From contig NZ_FCNW02000005.1 in NCBI RefSeq assembly GCF_001544475.1, forward strand, positions 62,001 through 126,000: DNA of 64,000 bases. The letters run 5' to 3'. The position numbers were made by a program, and so were the translations under genes. Positions 8,649-18,844 of the stretch are shown one piece after another (within the stretch, counting starts at the first letter, position 1; every line of letters begins with the position of its first letter). The DNA is from Caballeronia humi. Its GTDB lineage: Bacteria; Pseudomonadota; Gammaproteobacteria; Burkholderiales; Burkholderiaceae. The notes under the pieces were generated by a model that saw only the letters and a list, made by a program, of their open reading frames with translations, was not told the DNA's origin and searched no databases.

Positions 8649-9650
8649 CTACTGTGCGACGCGCGCCTCAGCCTTCGGCCACTCTTTCATCATCTCGTCG
8701 ACTTCCTCGCCGATCCATTCCCGGAACTGGATATATTCCGGCCGATGTCTCGCGTTCTTGTGCGTAATCAGATGATGATAACGATCATGGAAAACGAGCG
8801 AATCCTGCACAGGTCGAACGAGCACACCCTCGCTGATCTGACGATGAACAAGATGGTGCCAGCCAAGGATTGTCCCTTCACCCGCCTCCGCCATGGAAAC
8901 GAGCAAGCGATAGTCGTTAGTTTCGAAAGGTTCGCCGAACGCGTTTCTTTCCGAGCCATCGCTTTGCTGAAACCAGTTGCGCCACACACGCCAGTCCACG
9001 TGTTCGCAAACCTGCGCACGACCCAAAAGAGAAAGATGCAGCGTCGGTTGCTTGAGAAGGTCGAGCGGCTTTAAAGCCTTGCCTCGAAAGTGACTGTCAA
9101 AGAACGCCTTGCTGCACACCGGATACACGACGTCATGAAACAGCGGTTCGACTTCATACTCCAGCTCGCGCGGCGGATTCTTGGTGATAATGAGATCGGG
9201 TTGCATGAGCTCATCCAGTTCCATGAAGTGCTCGGTGACCGTCACGTTGAGTTTGATGTCGGGGAAGCGCTTCCGGAAACGCGGCAAACGCGCTGACAGC
9301 CAAAGCGCGGAAAACGTATGGGACACACAAAGCCTCAACGCGTTCTTGTCCGAACGACGCACGACCTCGGCCGCCTCCGCGATGTTCATGATAGACAGAT
9401 ACGACGCGTTATAAAGGATGCGGCCCGCGTCAGTGAGCGCAATGTGCCGTCCCGTTCGCTCAAACAGGGCGACATCGAGCGCATCTTCGAGTTCCTTGAT
9501 TTGCCGGCTGATGGCAGCCTGAGTAACGCAAAGAACCTCCGCAGCTTGCGTAAAACTCTCGTAACGTGCCGCCGTCACGAAGCATTTCAAAGCACGCAGC
9601 GACGGCATTTGCGCCAGGAGCCTGTCGGCAAACAGTTGCTTCTTCTGCAT
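8649..9650 (-). CDS. LysR-family transcriptional regulator (GcvA-like)
   Basis: A 333-residue LysR protein: an N-terminal winged helix (MPSLRALKCFVTAARYESFTQAA, then VTQAAISRQIKELEDALDVALFER), then a periplasmic-binding-protein-like effector domain to the end. The LPSLRALKCF opening is typical of the GcvA/AmpR branch. The reading frame extends to 9728, but the ATG at 9650 sits at the correct family distance from the helix-turn-helix. It lies at the downstream end of a minus-strand run of amine-catabolic genes, separated from the P5CR-like gene by 137 bases, and is the obvious candidate to regulate them. Its effector is unknown. Confidence 0.9.
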   Translation of the reverse strand: MQKKQLFADRLLAQMPSLRALKCFVTAARYESFTQAAEVLCVTQAAISRQIKELEDALDVALFERTGRHIALTDAGRILYNASYLSIMNIAEAAEVVRRSDKNALRLCVSHTFSALWLSARLPRFRKRFPDIKLNVTVTEHFMELDELMQPDLIITKNPPRELEYEVEPLFHDVVYPVCSKAFFDSHFRGKALKPLDLLKQPTLHLSLLGRAQVCEHVDWRVWRNWFQQSDGSERNAFGEPFETNDYRLLVSMAEAGEGTILGWHHLVHRQISEGVLVRPVQDSLVFHDRYHHLITHKNARHRPEYIQFREWIGEEVDEMMKEWPKAEARVAQ

Positions 9651-9787
9651 GGTCCTCACCTTATTTGCGGACGAACTCGAGAGACCGCGCGACCAGCGGA
9701 CAGGCGGGCTTCCGATAGCCCGGGACAAGGTACTTTATCTCGGAATATCTGTGATTATCGGTCTGACAATAATAAATGGCTGTACGC

Positions 9788-10552
9788 TTATCCTTCTATA
9801 CGTTTCAAGACGTTATCCAGTGCTGTTTCGTAGCGTGCATACACGCCTTCGCGCAAGAGTTCGTTATGAAGCTGTTCGTTGATCCCGCCTGGCGTCATGG
9901 ACATGTGCGTCAAGGCAGAGAAGGAATGCTCCCTTTCGGCCGTGTCATTGACAAGACCGACCGAGTAAGCCGACAGATAGGTCCGCGCCGACCCGTAGTC
10001 GATGCCTTGCCTGACCAGCCATGCAGCCTGAGTTTCGAGCACCGCATAGAAGCTCGCCATCGTCGCCGTAACGGCTGAGATGGCATCGAACTTCCTTTCG
10101 TCATCGACATCGACTGCGGCGCCCACGAGGGAAAAAATCTGGCTCGCTATTTCATCGCGCGGGCAGAGCGCGGTGCTTCCCTTGGCAGCGGCGACGGCCG
10201 GCAGCGGTATGGCTCGGACAACCGCCTTGACCTCTCCGACCATCCGCTGCACCTCTGCAATCGAGACGCCAGCGAGAAAGCTGATGACGTGATGTCGTGG
10301 CGTGAACCGGAGATCGCCGAGCACCTCTCCGGCGATTTGCGGCACGACCGCGAGGCAGGCGATGTCACAGCGATCGAGCACCTCCTGATTCGATCCGCAA
10401 ACGGAAATCCGCGAGTCGAGTGCAGCCAGGCTCGCGGCGATTTCGGCATTGCGTGGTGACAGAGAGATGCTCTCGAACGGCGCACCGACGCGAAGCAATC
10501 CTTTGACGATTGCCTGAGTGATCGTTCCTGTTCCAATGAAGCCTAGTCGCAT
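9788..10552 (-). CDS. Pyrroline-5-carboxylate reductase-like NAD(P)-dependent oxidoreductase
   Basis: A 254-residue protein with the ProC fold. The dinucleotide motif GFIGTGTITQAIVKGL is at residues 4-19, the HHVISFLAGVSIAEVQ segment is near residue 90, and the C-terminal dimerisation region ends with the family signature-like MTPGGINEQLHNELLREGVY. Standard ProC is about 270 residues, so it is near full length. The signature is altered (ProC has 'PGGTT' where this has PGGIN), suggesting a different cyclic imine or a related substrate. It lies in the catabolic locus next to aldehyde dehydrogenase, so it is more likely a degradative or salvage reductase than the biosynthetic ProC. Confidence 0.75.
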   Translation of the reverse strand: MRLGFIGTGTITQAIVKGLLRVGAPFESISLSPRNAEIAASLAALDSRISVCGSNQEVLDRCDIACLAVVPQIAGEVLGDLRFTPRHHVISFLAGVSIAEVQRMVGEVKAVVRAIPLPAVAAAKGSTALCPRDEIASQIFSLVGAAVDVDDERKFDAISAVTATMASFYAVLETQAAWLVRQGIDYGSARTYLSAYSVGLVNDTAEREHSFSALTHMSMTPGGINEQLHNELLREGVYARYETALDNVLKRIEG

Positions 10553-10609
10553 GGTATTTGTAGGTTCAATGACACCGCGCTTGCTCGCGCGGCGCCAGGG
10601 GTTTGGGCT

Positions 10610-12103
10610 TCAGTCGAGTTTCAGCCAGGTTGTTTTCAGCTCGCAATACTGGTCGTGCGCATAGACGGACTTGTCTCGACCGCCGAATCCAGATTGCTTG
10701 AAGCCGCCAAACGGTGTCGACAGATCGCCTTCGCCGAAGCAGTTCACCGTTACCGTCCCTGCGCGGATTCTCGCCGCGACCTTATGCGCGTGGTTGACGT
10801 TGTCGGTCCACAGCGAAGCAGCGAGGCCGTAGCACGTATCGTTGGCAATCTGCACCGCTTCGTCGATGTCCTTGTATTCGATCACGCAGAGCACCGGCCC
10901 GAACACTTCGTCTCGCGCGATGCTCATGTCGGGCGTGACGTTATCGAAGATCGTCGGCTCGACGTACCAGCCGCCGCTCTCGACGAGAACCGCGTTGCCG
11001 CCGGCCGCAAGCCGCGCGCCTTCGGCCTTGGCCTTCTCGATGTGCCCGAGAACCTTCTCGTAATGCTGCTGCTCGATGAGGGCGCCCAGCTTGACATCGG
11101 GGTCCAGCGGGTCGCCGGTTTTCCAGCCTTCGAGCACGGTCTTGATCTTCGCAAGCAGCGCGTCCTTCTGGTCCGCATGCACCAGGAGGCGAGAACCCGC
11201 GCTGCAGTTCTCACCCATGTTCCAGAACGCCGCCGCGACCGCCTGCTCCGCGACGGCATCGAGATTCGCGACGTCGGGAAGCACGACTTGCGGATTCTTG
11301 CCACCGCATTCGAGAATGACGCGCTTGAGATTCGTGTCGGCGGAATAGCGCAGGAAGCGCTTGCCCGTTTCGGTCGAACCGGTGAACGCGATGAGATCGA
11401 CGTCGGGGTGAAGGCCGAGCGCCTGTCCCGCCTTTTCTCCGGTTCCCGTCACCACGCTGAACACGCCTGCCGGCACGCCGGCTTCCAAAGCGAGGTCGGC
11501 GATACGCAGTGTCGCAAGCGACGTTTGCTCGGCGGGCTTCACGATGACGCTGTTGCCGACCGACAAAGCCGGCCCGATCTTCCAAGCGAGCATCAGCGCA
11601 GGAAAATTCCACGGCAAGACAGCGCCGACAACACCGATAGCCTCGCGCGTAATCATGCTGACGACGTTTGCCCCCGATGGCGATAGCGCGTCATAGCGCT
11701 TGTCGGTCACTTCGGCATGCCAGCGGATACAGGCAGCCGATTCGGGAATGTCCAGTCCCAGGCACTCCGAGATCGGCTTGCCTGCTTCGAGTGCTTCGAG
11801 CACGGCGAGTTCGTCGGTATGCTCTTCGATCAACTGCGCGAGCTTTAGAAGCACGGCCTTGCGTTGGGCCGGAGCCGCCTTCGACCATACGCCGGATTCG
11901 AACGCGTCTCTCGCTGCGACTACCGCGCGGTCCACGTCCTTTTCGTCGCAATAGGCCACGTCGGCGAGCGTCTTTCCACTCGCCGGATTCAACGTGGGGA
12001 ATGTCTCGCCCGAGGCCGACGGACAGCGGGCACCGCCAATGAAGGCTCGTCCGTCGAGCGATAGTGCAGCAGCCTTTTGCTTCCATTCGTTAAGCGTCGT
12101 CAT
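10610..12103 (-). CDS. NAD(P)-dependent aldehyde dehydrogenase (PuuC/betaine-aldehyde type)
   Basis: A 497-residue class I/II aldehyde dehydrogenase of normal length. Visible motifs are the cofactor-binding PWNFPALMLAWKIGPAL, FTGSTETGKRF, the general-base segment LECGGKNP, and the catalytic-cysteine segment NMGENCSAGSRLLVH near residue 295. It ends with FGGFKQSGFGGRDKSVYAHDQYCELKTTW, typical of gamma-aminobutyraldehyde/betaine aldehyde dehydrogenases. It is 18 bases from the FAD amine-oxidase gene, so it most likely oxidises the aldehyde that enzyme releases. Exact substrate is not readable from sequence alone. Confidence 0.9.
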   Translation of the reverse strand: MTTLNEWKQKAAALSLDGRAFIGGARCPSASGETFPTLNPASGKTLADVAYCDEKDVDRAVVAARDAFESGVWSKAAPAQRKAVLLKLAQLIEEHTDELAVLEALEAGKPISECLGLDIPESAACIRWHAEVTDKRYDALSPSGANVVSMITREAIGVVGAVLPWNFPALMLAWKIGPALSVGNSVIVKPAEQTSLATLRIADLALEAGVPAGVFSVVTGTGEKAGQALGLHPDVDLIAFTGSTETGKRFLRYSADTNLKRVILECGGKNPQVVLPDVANLDAVAEQAVAAAFWNMGENCSAGSRLLVHADQKDALLAKIKTVLEGWKTGDPLDPDVKLGALIEQQHYEKVLGHIEKAKAEGARLAAGGNAVLVESGGWYVEPTIFDNVTPDMSIARDEVFGPVLCVIEYKDIDEAVQIANDTCYGLAASLWTDNVNHAHKVAARIRAGTVTVNCFGEGDLSTPFGGFKQSGFGGRDKSVYAHDQYCELKTTWLKLD

Positions 12104-12121
12104 ATGCGTTTCCTTAAGCGA

Positions 12122-13453
12122 TTAAAGTTCGGCGCCAGCCGAAAGCTCCTTGACCCATATGGCGGCTGTTACCGCGACATCCGCGATCGGTCGCATGGGC
12201 AAGGGGCGCGGTGTGGGTTGCTTCAGGAGCTGTTGAACCATCTCGTTGTTCATGCCCAGCGCGTATTCGGCAATCACTTTTCCAGAAGCCGATCCTCTGC
12301 TAAGCCCCAAGCCATTGCAGCCGATCGCCTGATACAGGCCATCGTCCCTTCTGCCGAAGAGCGTGCCGCTATTGGCCGACAGGCAAAGCGCGCCGCCCCA
12401 TGTGTATTCGAGTTCGACGTCTTTCAGCATCGGGAAACGTCGATCGAACGACCGTTGATGCAGATGCTTCGCTTTGCGCAAATCCGACTCCGATACCTCC
12501 AGCCCCGGCCGGAATGCAAAGTGATTGCGAATGCAGATGCGATCCGTGCCCAGCCGCCTGACGGTGGTTCCCATGGGGTCTGCCGGAATCAGCGCCCACG
12601 AGTTGATGCCGCCAAGCGCCTTGACTTCGTCGGGCGTCATGACACGAGTCAACGATGCGAACGTGTACACGGGCAACAACCCGTTCGGATGATCACCGAA
12701 CGTTGCCGCGTAGGCGTTCGTGCAAAGAATCACCTTGCCGGCGGTAATCTTTCCGTTAGCGAAGGAGAGGACTTCGCCAGCCGCCGTGTGCTCGAGCCGC
12801 GACACAGGACTGAGCTCGAAGACTTCAACGTTCGACGGCATCGTGCTCGCCAGTCCGCGCATGAGCGCAGCGGGTTGCACCGTGCTGCAGCCGGGCGTGA
12901 AGATCGCACCGTGATAGAACGAAGTCCCCGTAACCTTGGCGATGGCGGCCTCGTCGAGCCACTCGAATCTTTCGTCGATACGCCGCAAGCCGCTTGCGAA
13001 GTGCTCAAGCGCTTCCTTGCCGCGCTTGTTGACCGATGCGTGATACTTGCCGTCGTCGCGCCAGTCGCAAGCGATTCCCTCTGCGCGCACGATGGACCTG
13101 ACGTAACCGATGCCGTGCCGCTGCATCTGTATGTCGGCCTTGTCGGCATCGACGCTTCTCGAATAGCTTTCGCTGCTGATGTCATGCGGCAAGTCGACGA
13201 AGAAACCTGAATTGCGCCCCGCAGTCGAACGGCCGATGCGATCCGCCTCGACGATCGCGATGCTCGCCTGTGGCGCGAGCTCGCCCAGTCGTCGAGCGGC
13301 ACACAGTCCTGTGATTCCACCGCCGACCACCACAAAATCAAATTGCCGCTCGCCACGCATCGAATGCGCGGCTGAAGGCGGTGACAGGGTCTCCCACCAG
13401 CCATTGACTCCATCGGCAGCGGGAAGCCGGGCGAATTCGAGTTTCGAGGCCAT
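12122..13453 (-). CDS. FAD-dependent amine/D-amino-acid oxidoreductase (DAO family, PuuB-like)
   Basis: A 443-residue DAO-family flavoenzyme. The N-terminal FDFVVVGGGITGLCAARRL (about residues 38-56) is the FAD Rossmann motif, preceded by a leader of about 37 residues containing the paired tryptophans NGWWETL seen in PuuB-like amine oxidases. Segments GRNSGFFVDLP and GCNGLGLSRGSASGKVIAEYALG are the second FAD contacts. It should oxidise a secondary or primary amine to an imine and aldehyde. It is five bases from the DapA-like gene and 18 from the aldehyde dehydrogenase, so the three form the chemical core of the operon. Confidence 0.88.
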   Translation of the reverse strand: MASKLEFARLPAADGVNGWWETLSPPSAAHSMRGERQFDFVVVGGGITGLCAARRLGELAPQASIAIVEADRIGRSTAGRNSGFFVDLPHDISSESYSRSVDADKADIQMQRHGIGYVRSIVRAEGIACDWRDDGKYHASVNKRGKEALEHFASGLRRIDERFEWLDEAAIAKVTGTSFYHGAIFTPGCSTVQPAALMRGLASTMPSNVEVFELSPVSRLEHTAAGEVLSFANGKITAGKVILCTNAYAATFGDHPNGLLPVYTFASLTRVMTPDEVKALGGINSWALIPADPMGTTVRRLGTDRICIRNHFAFRPGLEVSESDLRKAKHLHQRSFDRRFPMLKDVELEYTWGGALCLSANSGTLFGRRDDGLYQAIGCNGLGLSRGSASGKVIAEYALGMNNEMVQQLLKQPTPRPLPMRPIADVAVTAAIWVKELSAGAEL

Positions 13454-13458
13454 GCAAA

Positions 13459-14349
13459 TCAGCGTCCCTTGCGGAGCAGCGGTTCGACGAGCTTCGCGAA
13501 ATCGCGGCGCTCAGTGTCGGTGAGCGTGCCGAGCGGCGCGCGGGCATCGCCGACGCGCGTGCCTGCCAGCTCGCATCCATAGCGCACATACTGGATGAAC
13601 TTGCCGCTCCGTTCGAGCAACTCGAGTACGGGGAGCAGCGCCGTCATCAACTCGCGGCCCGCGACAAAATCGCCGCGCTTGACGCACGCTTCGAGCAACT
13701 CGACGTGCACTTCGGGCAGGAAATTCGCCGCGCCTGCGACCCAGCTTCGGGCGCCCCAGACGAAGAATTCGAGCGCCTGGTCGTCCATGCCGCAACTGAG
13801 AACAAGCTTGCTCTTGAAATGGGTCGCGAGATGATGCAGGTGCGCGATATCGCCGGTGCTCTCTTTCATCGCGACGAAGTTGGGGCGTTCAAGCAGTTCC
13901 TCGAGCACGCGGTCGCTGATGTCGGTGCCTGTGCGCGCCGGGAAGTTGTACAGCATGATCGGCATGTCGAGACTGTCGTCGACTGCGAGCATGTGCTGCA
14001 GCAGTTCGTCCTGCGTGGGCTGCGCGTAGTAGGGCGCGGCGAGCAGCAGTGCGTCGAGGCCGGCCTTCTTCGCTTCCTGTCCGAGGCGCAGCACTTCACG
14101 CGTCGTCGTGGCGTTGATGCCTGCGGTCAGGAGCGTCTTGCCGCCCGCGGCCTGCGCGACGGAATGGAACGTGGCCACGCGTTCGTCGAAACTGAGCGCG
14201 TAGTACTCGCCCGTCGTGCCGCCGACGCCGAGACCGGACAGACCCCGACCAGCGAGATCTACCGCGTGCTTGCCGAGTAGCTCATGGTCGATCTCGCCGT
14301 CGGCTTTGAACGGGGTGACCAAGGGTGCATGTACGCCTTCGAAGCTCAT
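13459..14349 (-). CDS. DapA/NAL-superfamily lyase or dehydratase
   Basis: A 296-residue class I aldolase-fold enzyme. It shows the GVGGTTGEYYALS phosphate/carboxylate loop near residue 42, the catalytic tyrosine in LYNFPARTG near residue 133, and the Schiff-base lysine in FVAMKESTG near residue 161. The set is complete, so it should be active on a 2-keto or cyclic imino acid. Because a biosynthetic DapA would not be expected beside SHMT, an amine oxidase and ProVWX, a catabolic role is likelier, such as 4-hydroxy-pyrroline-carboxylate deamination or a keto-acid lyase. That choice is inference. Confidence 0.85.
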   Translation of the reverse strand: MSFEGVHAPLVTPFKADGEIDHELLGKHAVDLAGRGLSGLGVGGTTGEYYALSFDERVATFHSVAQAAGGKTLLTAGINATTTREVLRLGQEAKKAGLDALLLAAPYYAQPTQDELLQHMLAVDDSLDMPIMLYNFPARTGTDISDRVLEELLERPNFVAMKESTGDIAHLHHLATHFKSKLVLSCGMDDQALEFFVWGARSWVAGAANFLPEVHVELLEACVKRGDFVAGRELMTALLPVLELLERSGKFIQYVRYGCELAGTRVGDARAPLGTLTDTERRDFAKLVEPLLRKGR

Positions 14350-14420
14350 TGAATCCTCTGCTTGGTTTGGACCTCACCGCGTGTGCGGTGCGGTAAGGTT
14401 GAAAGTGATGATCGCCCGCG

Positions 14421-15722
14421 TCAGAGCAGGGCTTCTGCATTCGAGTAGATGGGGAACCGGTTGCACAGGTCGCGAACGCGGCTTCGCACCGAACGCTCGA
14501 CCAGTTCGTCGCCTTCGGGCTGCTTTTCCAGCGCGGAGAGAATCTCCAGAATCAGCGCGCCGATCTCCTCGAACTGCTGGACGCCGAAGCCGCGCGTCGT
14601 TCCTGCGGGCGTGCCGAGGCGAATGCCTGACGTGACGGTCGGGCTCTCGGTATCGAACGGAATGCCGTTCTTGTTGCACGTGATCCCCGCACGTTCGAGC
14701 GCTTTCTCCACGCGTGTCCCGGTCAGGCCTTTAGGACGAAGATCGACGAGAAGCAGATGGTTGTCGGTGCCGCCGGTGACGAGGTTCACGCCACCGAGCT
14801 TCAGCACTTCGCCCAGTGCCTTCGCGTTTTGCAGGACGTGGTCGATGTACGTCGTGAACTCTGGACGCAAGGCTTCGCCGAACGCGACCGCCTTGCCCGC
14901 GATGACATGCATCAGCGGACCGCCCTGCAGGCCGGGGAATACGGCGGAGTTGATCTTCTTCGCGACATCGGCGTTGTTCGTCAGGATGAAGCCGCCTCGC
15001 GGACCACGCAGTGTCTTGTGCGTGGTCGAGGTCACCACGTCCGCGAACCGCACGGGGTTTTCGTGCCGGCCGGCCGCGACGATGCCCGCGATGTGCGCCA
15101 TATCCACCATCAACAGTGCGCCGACGCTGTCCGCGATCTGGCGGAAGCGCGCGAAGTCGAGTGCGCGCGGATAAGCCGAATAGCCCGCGATGATCAGCTT
15201 CGGCCGATGTTCATCGGCAAGCTTCTGGACTTCGTCGTAGTCGATGCGAAGCGTCTCGCGGTCCACGCCGTACTGCACAGCGTTGAACCACTTGCCGGAC
15301 ATCGCGGGACGCGCGCCGTGAGTCAGGTGGCCGCCGGCGTCCAGCGACATGCCGAGGACCGTATCGCCCGGCTTGAGCAGCGCGAGCATCACCGCGCCGT
15401 TTGCTTGTGCGCCGGAGTGCGGCTGCACGTTGGCGTATTCGCATTCGAAGAGCGCCTTGACGCGGTCCAGCGCCAGCGCTTCGATGCGATCGACGTGCTC
15501 GCATCCGCCGTAATAGCGCTTGGACGGATAGCCCTCGGCGTACTTGTTCGTCAGCACCGTGCCTTGCGCTTCCATCACTGCGGCGGACACGATGTTCTCG
15601 GAAGCGATCAACTCGATCTGGGACTGCTGGCGACGCAGTTCCAGCGCGATTTCCGAGGAGATGACCGGGTCGCGGTCCTGCAGGGTCTCTGAGAAAAATC
15701 GAACGTTATCGTTCACAGACAT
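14421..15722 (-). CDS. glyA: Serine hydroxymethyltransferase
   Basis: A 433-residue PLP enzyme interconverting serine and glycine with tetrahydrofolate as the one-carbon carrier. Hallmarks are [24 protein letters not shown], the [18 protein letters not shown] loop, [14 protein letters not shown], and the PLP-lysine segment [16 protein letters not shown]. Length is normal. It lies 42 bases downstream of the betaine-binding-protein gene, so it is probably a paralogue dedicated to this operon. In betaine or sarcosine degradation, demethylation yields methylene-tetrahydrofolate and glycine, which SHMT condenses to serine; this is the likely reason for its position. Confidence 0.93.
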   Translation of the reverse strand: MSVNDNVRFFSETLQDRDPVISSEIALELRRQQSQIELIASENIVSAAVMEAQGTVLTNKYAEGYPSKRYYGGCEHVDRIEALALDRVKALFECEYANVQPHSGAQANGAVMLALLKPGDTVLGMSLDAGGHLTHGARPAMSGKWFNAVQYGVDRETLRIDYDEVQKLADEHRPKLIIAGYSAYPRALDFARFRQIADSVGALLMVDMAHIAGIVAAGRHENPVRFADVVTSTTHKTLRGPRGGFILTNNADVAKKINSAVFPGLQGGPLMHVIAGKAVAFGEALRPEFTTYIDHVLQNAKALGEVLKLGGVNLVTGGTDNHLLLVDLRPKGLTGTRVEKALERAGITCNKNGIPFDTESPTVTSGIRLGTPAGTTRGFGVQQFEEIGALILEILSALEKQPEGDELVERSVRSRVRDLCNRFPIYSNAEALL

Positions 15723-15764
15723 ACTCCGTTTTAGTCAGTCGGGCAGGGTGCACCTGCTCACATG

Positions 15765-16646
15765 TCATTGCGCGAGCCACGCCTTCAGCTTGTCGGGATG
15801 GGCCTCGACGAACTTCTTCGCTGCCGTCGCGTAATCGTTGGTGCTGTTGCCCTCGAGTTCAATAGCCTCGACGTCGGCGAGCGTCAGCTTGAAATGCTTC
15901 ATGAAGACATTGGCACGCGGGAACTTGGTGGCGAACTGCTTCGAGCCGAACGCGTGAATCTGTTCTTCGCCGCCGAGTGCGCCCTTCGGGTCCTTCAGGT
16001 AACGCATCGGCCATTTCTGGAAGAGCCAGTGCGGGCTCCAGACAGTCGCAACGATCCATTGCTTGGACTGCGCCGCCCGCGATACCGAGGCGAGCATGCC
16101 CGCTTCGCTCGACGATTGCAGCTTGTAGCCCGCGAGGTCGTATTCCTTGATGGCTTTCTCCGATGCCTGCATGAGACCGCCGCCCGGCTCGATGCCTTGA
16201 ATCGTGCTGTTCAGCTTGCTCTTGACGTCCGGCTTGTTGAGATCGGCAATCGACGAGAGCTCCGACTCGGGGATATAGCTCGGGACCGCCCAGCCGTTCT
16301 TGCCGCCGGTATAAATGACGGAGACGTCATCCATATCGTTCTTGTAGCGCGAGTAGTACGTGCCGTGGGTCACCGGAAGCCAGCCCCCGACCATGAGGTC
16401 CAGGTCCCCGCGCGCGACGCCCTGATACTGGATGCCGATGTCCGCCTGAACGAACTGAACCGGTTGCTGGAGCTTCGTTTCGAGCACGTACTTCACGACG
16501 TTCGCAACGGCGAGCACGTCCGCCCAGTTGGTCGTTGCAATCTTCACGGGCTCGGCTGCCGCCACGCCGCCCGCATGTAGCCCGACCGCGCAAAATGCCG
16601 TTGCAGTGAGCTTCGCAAGGTACGACTTGAGCATTCCAGTTTTCAT
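15765..16646 (-). CDS. proX: Glycine betaine/proline-type ABC transporter substrate-binding protein
   Basis: A 293-residue periplasmic binding protein of the OpuAC/ProX class. An N-terminal signal peptide of about 30 residues (basic start, hydrophobic core LTATAFCAVGLHAGGVAAA) precedes the mature domain, which opens KIATTNWADVLAVANVVKYVLE. Aromatic residues that commonly form the quaternary-ammonium cage in this family are plentiful (W in TNWADV, GGWLPVTHGTYY, WSPHWLFQKWPM). The frame opens with TTG at 16661, but the ATG at 16646 has an AGGAG site upstream. It is followed by SHMT and preceded by the permease and ATPase genes, giving a transport-to-catabolism operon. Confidence 0.88.
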   Translation of the reverse strand: MKTGMLKSYLAKLTATAFCAVGLHAGGVAAAEPVKIATTNWADVLAVANVVKYVLETKLQQPVQFVQADIGIQYQGVARGDLDLMVGGWLPVTHGTYYSRYKNDMDDVSVIYTGGKNGWAVPSYIPESELSSIADLNKPDVKSKLNSTIQGIEPGGGLMQASEKAIKEYDLAGYKLQSSSEAGMLASVSRAAQSKQWIVATVWSPHWLFQKWPMRYLKDPKGALGGEEQIHAFGSKQFATKFPRANVFMKHFKLTLADVEAIELEGNSTNDYATAAKKFVEAHPDKLKAWLAQ

Positions 16647-16691
16647 CTGATACTCCTGCAAGGGTTAGGGTTTGTTCGTCTTCTTCGTGAG

Positions 16692-17579
16692 TTACGTCTG
16701 GGTCTGAGCCGGTTCGCTTGCAGCCTGTTTCGATGCCTTGGGGCGGCTCACTTTCTTTTTCGACTTGACGCCGAAGCTCTCAGTCAGGCGGTCGAGAATG
16801 ATGGCGAGCAGCACGACGCCGAGGCCGCCTTCAAAGCCGATACCGATGTCGAGCCTTTGGATGCCACTGAGCACATATTCGCCAAGTCCACCCGCACCGA
16901 TCATCGAAGCGACGACGACCATCGAGAGCGCCATCATGATGGTCTGGTTGATGCCCGCCATGATCGAGGGAAGCGCATTCGGAAGCTGGATCTTCCAGAG
17001 CAGTTGCGTGTCGGTGCTGCCGAAGGAGCGGCCAGCCTCCATGAGTTCCTCGCGGACCTGCTTGATGCCGAGAGTCGTGAGGCGCACGACCGGGGGCATG
17101 GCGAAGACGATCGTCGCGATGACGGCCGGCACGCGCCCGAGTCCGAACAGGATCACGGCGGGGATCAGATACACGAAGGCGGGCATCGTCTGCATCAGAT
17201 CGAGCAGCGAGCGCAGGATGACTTCGACGCGTTTGTTGCGTGCGCCCCAAATGCCCAGGGGAATGCCGATCAGCAGGCTGAAGAACGTTGCCGCGATGAC
17301 GAGGGCGAGCGTCGCCATGGTTTGCGGCCAAAGACCCATGTAGTGGATGGCGTAGAGCGCAACACCGCCAAAGGCAGCAAACGCAACGCCCTTGCGCCAC
17401 AACGCAACGGCCATCAACGCGACCAGCACCACGACAAACGGAATCGCACCGAGACCGTCTTCGAGCAACTTGACGACAGCGCCCAACGCAGCGGAAAACG
17501 CGTCGAAACCGCCGCGAAAGTGAAGAAACAGGAAATTGACCGCGCTTTCAGCCGCCTGCCCGATGAATGACGAGTTCAT
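16692..17579 (-). CDS. proW: Betaine/proline ABC transporter permease
   Basis: A 295-residue inner-membrane permease with about six to seven hydrophobic helices. The conserved cytoplasmic EAA loop contact is visible as [34 protein letters not shown]. It starts at the ATG at 17579, overlapping the ATPase stop by ATGA; the longer frame to 17840 would lie inside the ATPase gene and is arginine-rich nonsense. The C terminus ends in a lysine-rich tail ([14 protein letters not shown]). It should form the channel of the ProVWX-type importer with its neighbours. Confidence 0.9.
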   Translation of the reverse strand: MNSSFIGQAAESAVNFLFLHFRGGFDAFSAALGAVVKLLEDGLGAIPFVVVLVALMAVALWRKGVAFAAFGGVALYAIHYMGLWPQTMATLALVIAATFFSLLIGIPLGIWGARNKRVEVILRSLLDLMQTMPAFVYLIPAVILFGLGRVPAVIATIVFAMPPVVRLTTLGIKQVREELMEAGRSFGSTDTQLLWKIQLPNALPSIMAGINQTIMMALSMVVVASMIGAGGLGEYVLSGIQRLDIGIGFEGGLGVVLLAIILDRLTESFGVKSKKKVSRPKASKQAASEPAQTQT

Positions 17580-18844
17580 GAAGCCCTCCGTTGCATAACC
17601 TGTTTCAGAATCGTGCGGCACGACACGACGCCAGCGAACGCACCCGCCTGATCGACGATGGGGACGTCGTGATCCTGGCCAAGCGCAATGGTCGACAGTT
17701 CGTGTAAATCCGCGTCGAGAGGAATGGGAGAGACGTCGCGCAAAAGCGCGTCGCGAATGGGTCCGCTTCCGCACCTGTGCAGCGAGGCGGGCGTCACGCA
17801 CCCTTGATAGCGTCCCGCTTCGTCGCAGACATAGCCGCACTCGACGCCGGCGTCGATGAGCTGATTCAGATAGCGCTCCGACGATGCACCGCTATCGCAC
17901 TTGATGAGTCCGCGGTCGACCTTCGTGAGGAAGCTCGATGCCTTCAGAAAGCGCGACACGTCCACGTTGCGGAAGAAATTGCGAACATAGTCGTCAGCGG
18001 GCGTTTGAATCAGCTCGGCCGGCGTGCCGACCTGAACCAGTCGTCCATCCTTCATCACGCCAACGCGTCCGCCGATCTTGATGGCTTCTTCGATATCGTG
18101 CGAAATAAACACGACGGTACGCTGTTCCTCCTTTTGCAAGCGGAGGAGCTCGTTCTGCATTTCGAAGCGGATGAGCGGGTCGAGGGCCGAGAAGGCTTCA
18201 TCCATCAAGAGGACCGACGGGTTCACGGCCAGAGCGCGCGCCAGTCCCACGCGTTGCTGCATGCCGCCCGACAACTCGCCCGGATAGAGCTTTTCGTACG
18301 AACCGAGACCGACGCGAACGAGCGCGCTGCGCGCCACGTCGTAGCGTTCCTTCTTCTTGAGGCCGCCCACTTCGAGACCGTACGACACGTTGTCGATGAC
18401 GGTGCGGTTGGGCAAGAGCGCGAACGACTGAAAGACCATCGCCATCTTGTTGCGCCGTACTTCGCGCAATTCGGGCGTGGACATCGGCGCGATGTCGCGG
18501 CCTTCGAGCACGACCTTGCCGGATGTAGGCTCGATCAGGCGATTGAGCAGACGAACGAGCGTCGACTTTCCGGAACCGGACAGTCCCATGATCACGAAGA
18601 TCTCGCCCGATCGCACGCTGAGACTCACGTTGTCGACCGCGACCATGTTGCCGGTCTGCTCGAAGATCTCGTTGCGTCCGAGGCCTTGACGCAGGAGTTC
18701 CGCAGCGCGCTCGGGTTTGGGTCCGAAGATCTTCGAAAGATTCTGGACCGTAAGAATATCCTTCGCCCGCTCGGACGTTTGGGCAGCCGTCGACGCTTGA
18801 AACGTCGCGGCCGCGTCTGACGGGAGGGTTAGGTTTGGGGTCAT
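17576..18844 (-). CDS. proV: Betaine/proline ABC transporter ATP-binding protein with C-terminal CBS pair
   Basis: About 422 residues. The ABC ATPase domain carries the ProV-type pre-Walker region ([16 protein letters not shown]), Walker [10 protein letters not shown], signature [15 protein letters not shown] and Walker [16 protein letters not shown]-terminal region of about 130 residues contains two CBS-like motifs, the ionic-strength/nucleotide sensor of osmoregulated OpuA/ProU ATPases. I placed the start at the ATG at 18844 because upstream residues to 18964 look non-native, though the true start could be further in. It heads the ProVWX operon; the following 0.56 kb upstream holds its promoter region. 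Confidence 0.9.
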   Translation of the reverse strand: MTPNLTLPSDAAATFQASTAAQTSERAKDILTVQNLSKIFGPKPERAAELLRQGLGRNEIFEQTGNMVAVDNVSLSVRSGEIFVIMGLSGSGKSTLVRLLNRLIEPTSGKVVLEGRDIAPMSTPELREVRRNKMAMVFQSFALLPNRTVIDNVSYGLEVGGLKKKERYDVARSALVRVGLGSYEKLYPGELSGGMQQRVGLARALAVNPSVLLMDEAFSALDPLIRFEMQNELLRLQKEEQRTVVFISHDIEEAIKIGGRVGVMKDGRLVQVGTPAELIQTPADDYVRNFFRNVDVSRFLKASSFLTKVDRGLIKCDSGASSERYLNQLIDAGVECGYVCDEAGRYQGCVTPASLHRCGSGPIRDALLRDVSPIPLDADLHELSTIALGQDHDVPIVDQAGAFAGVVSCRTILKQVMQRRAS

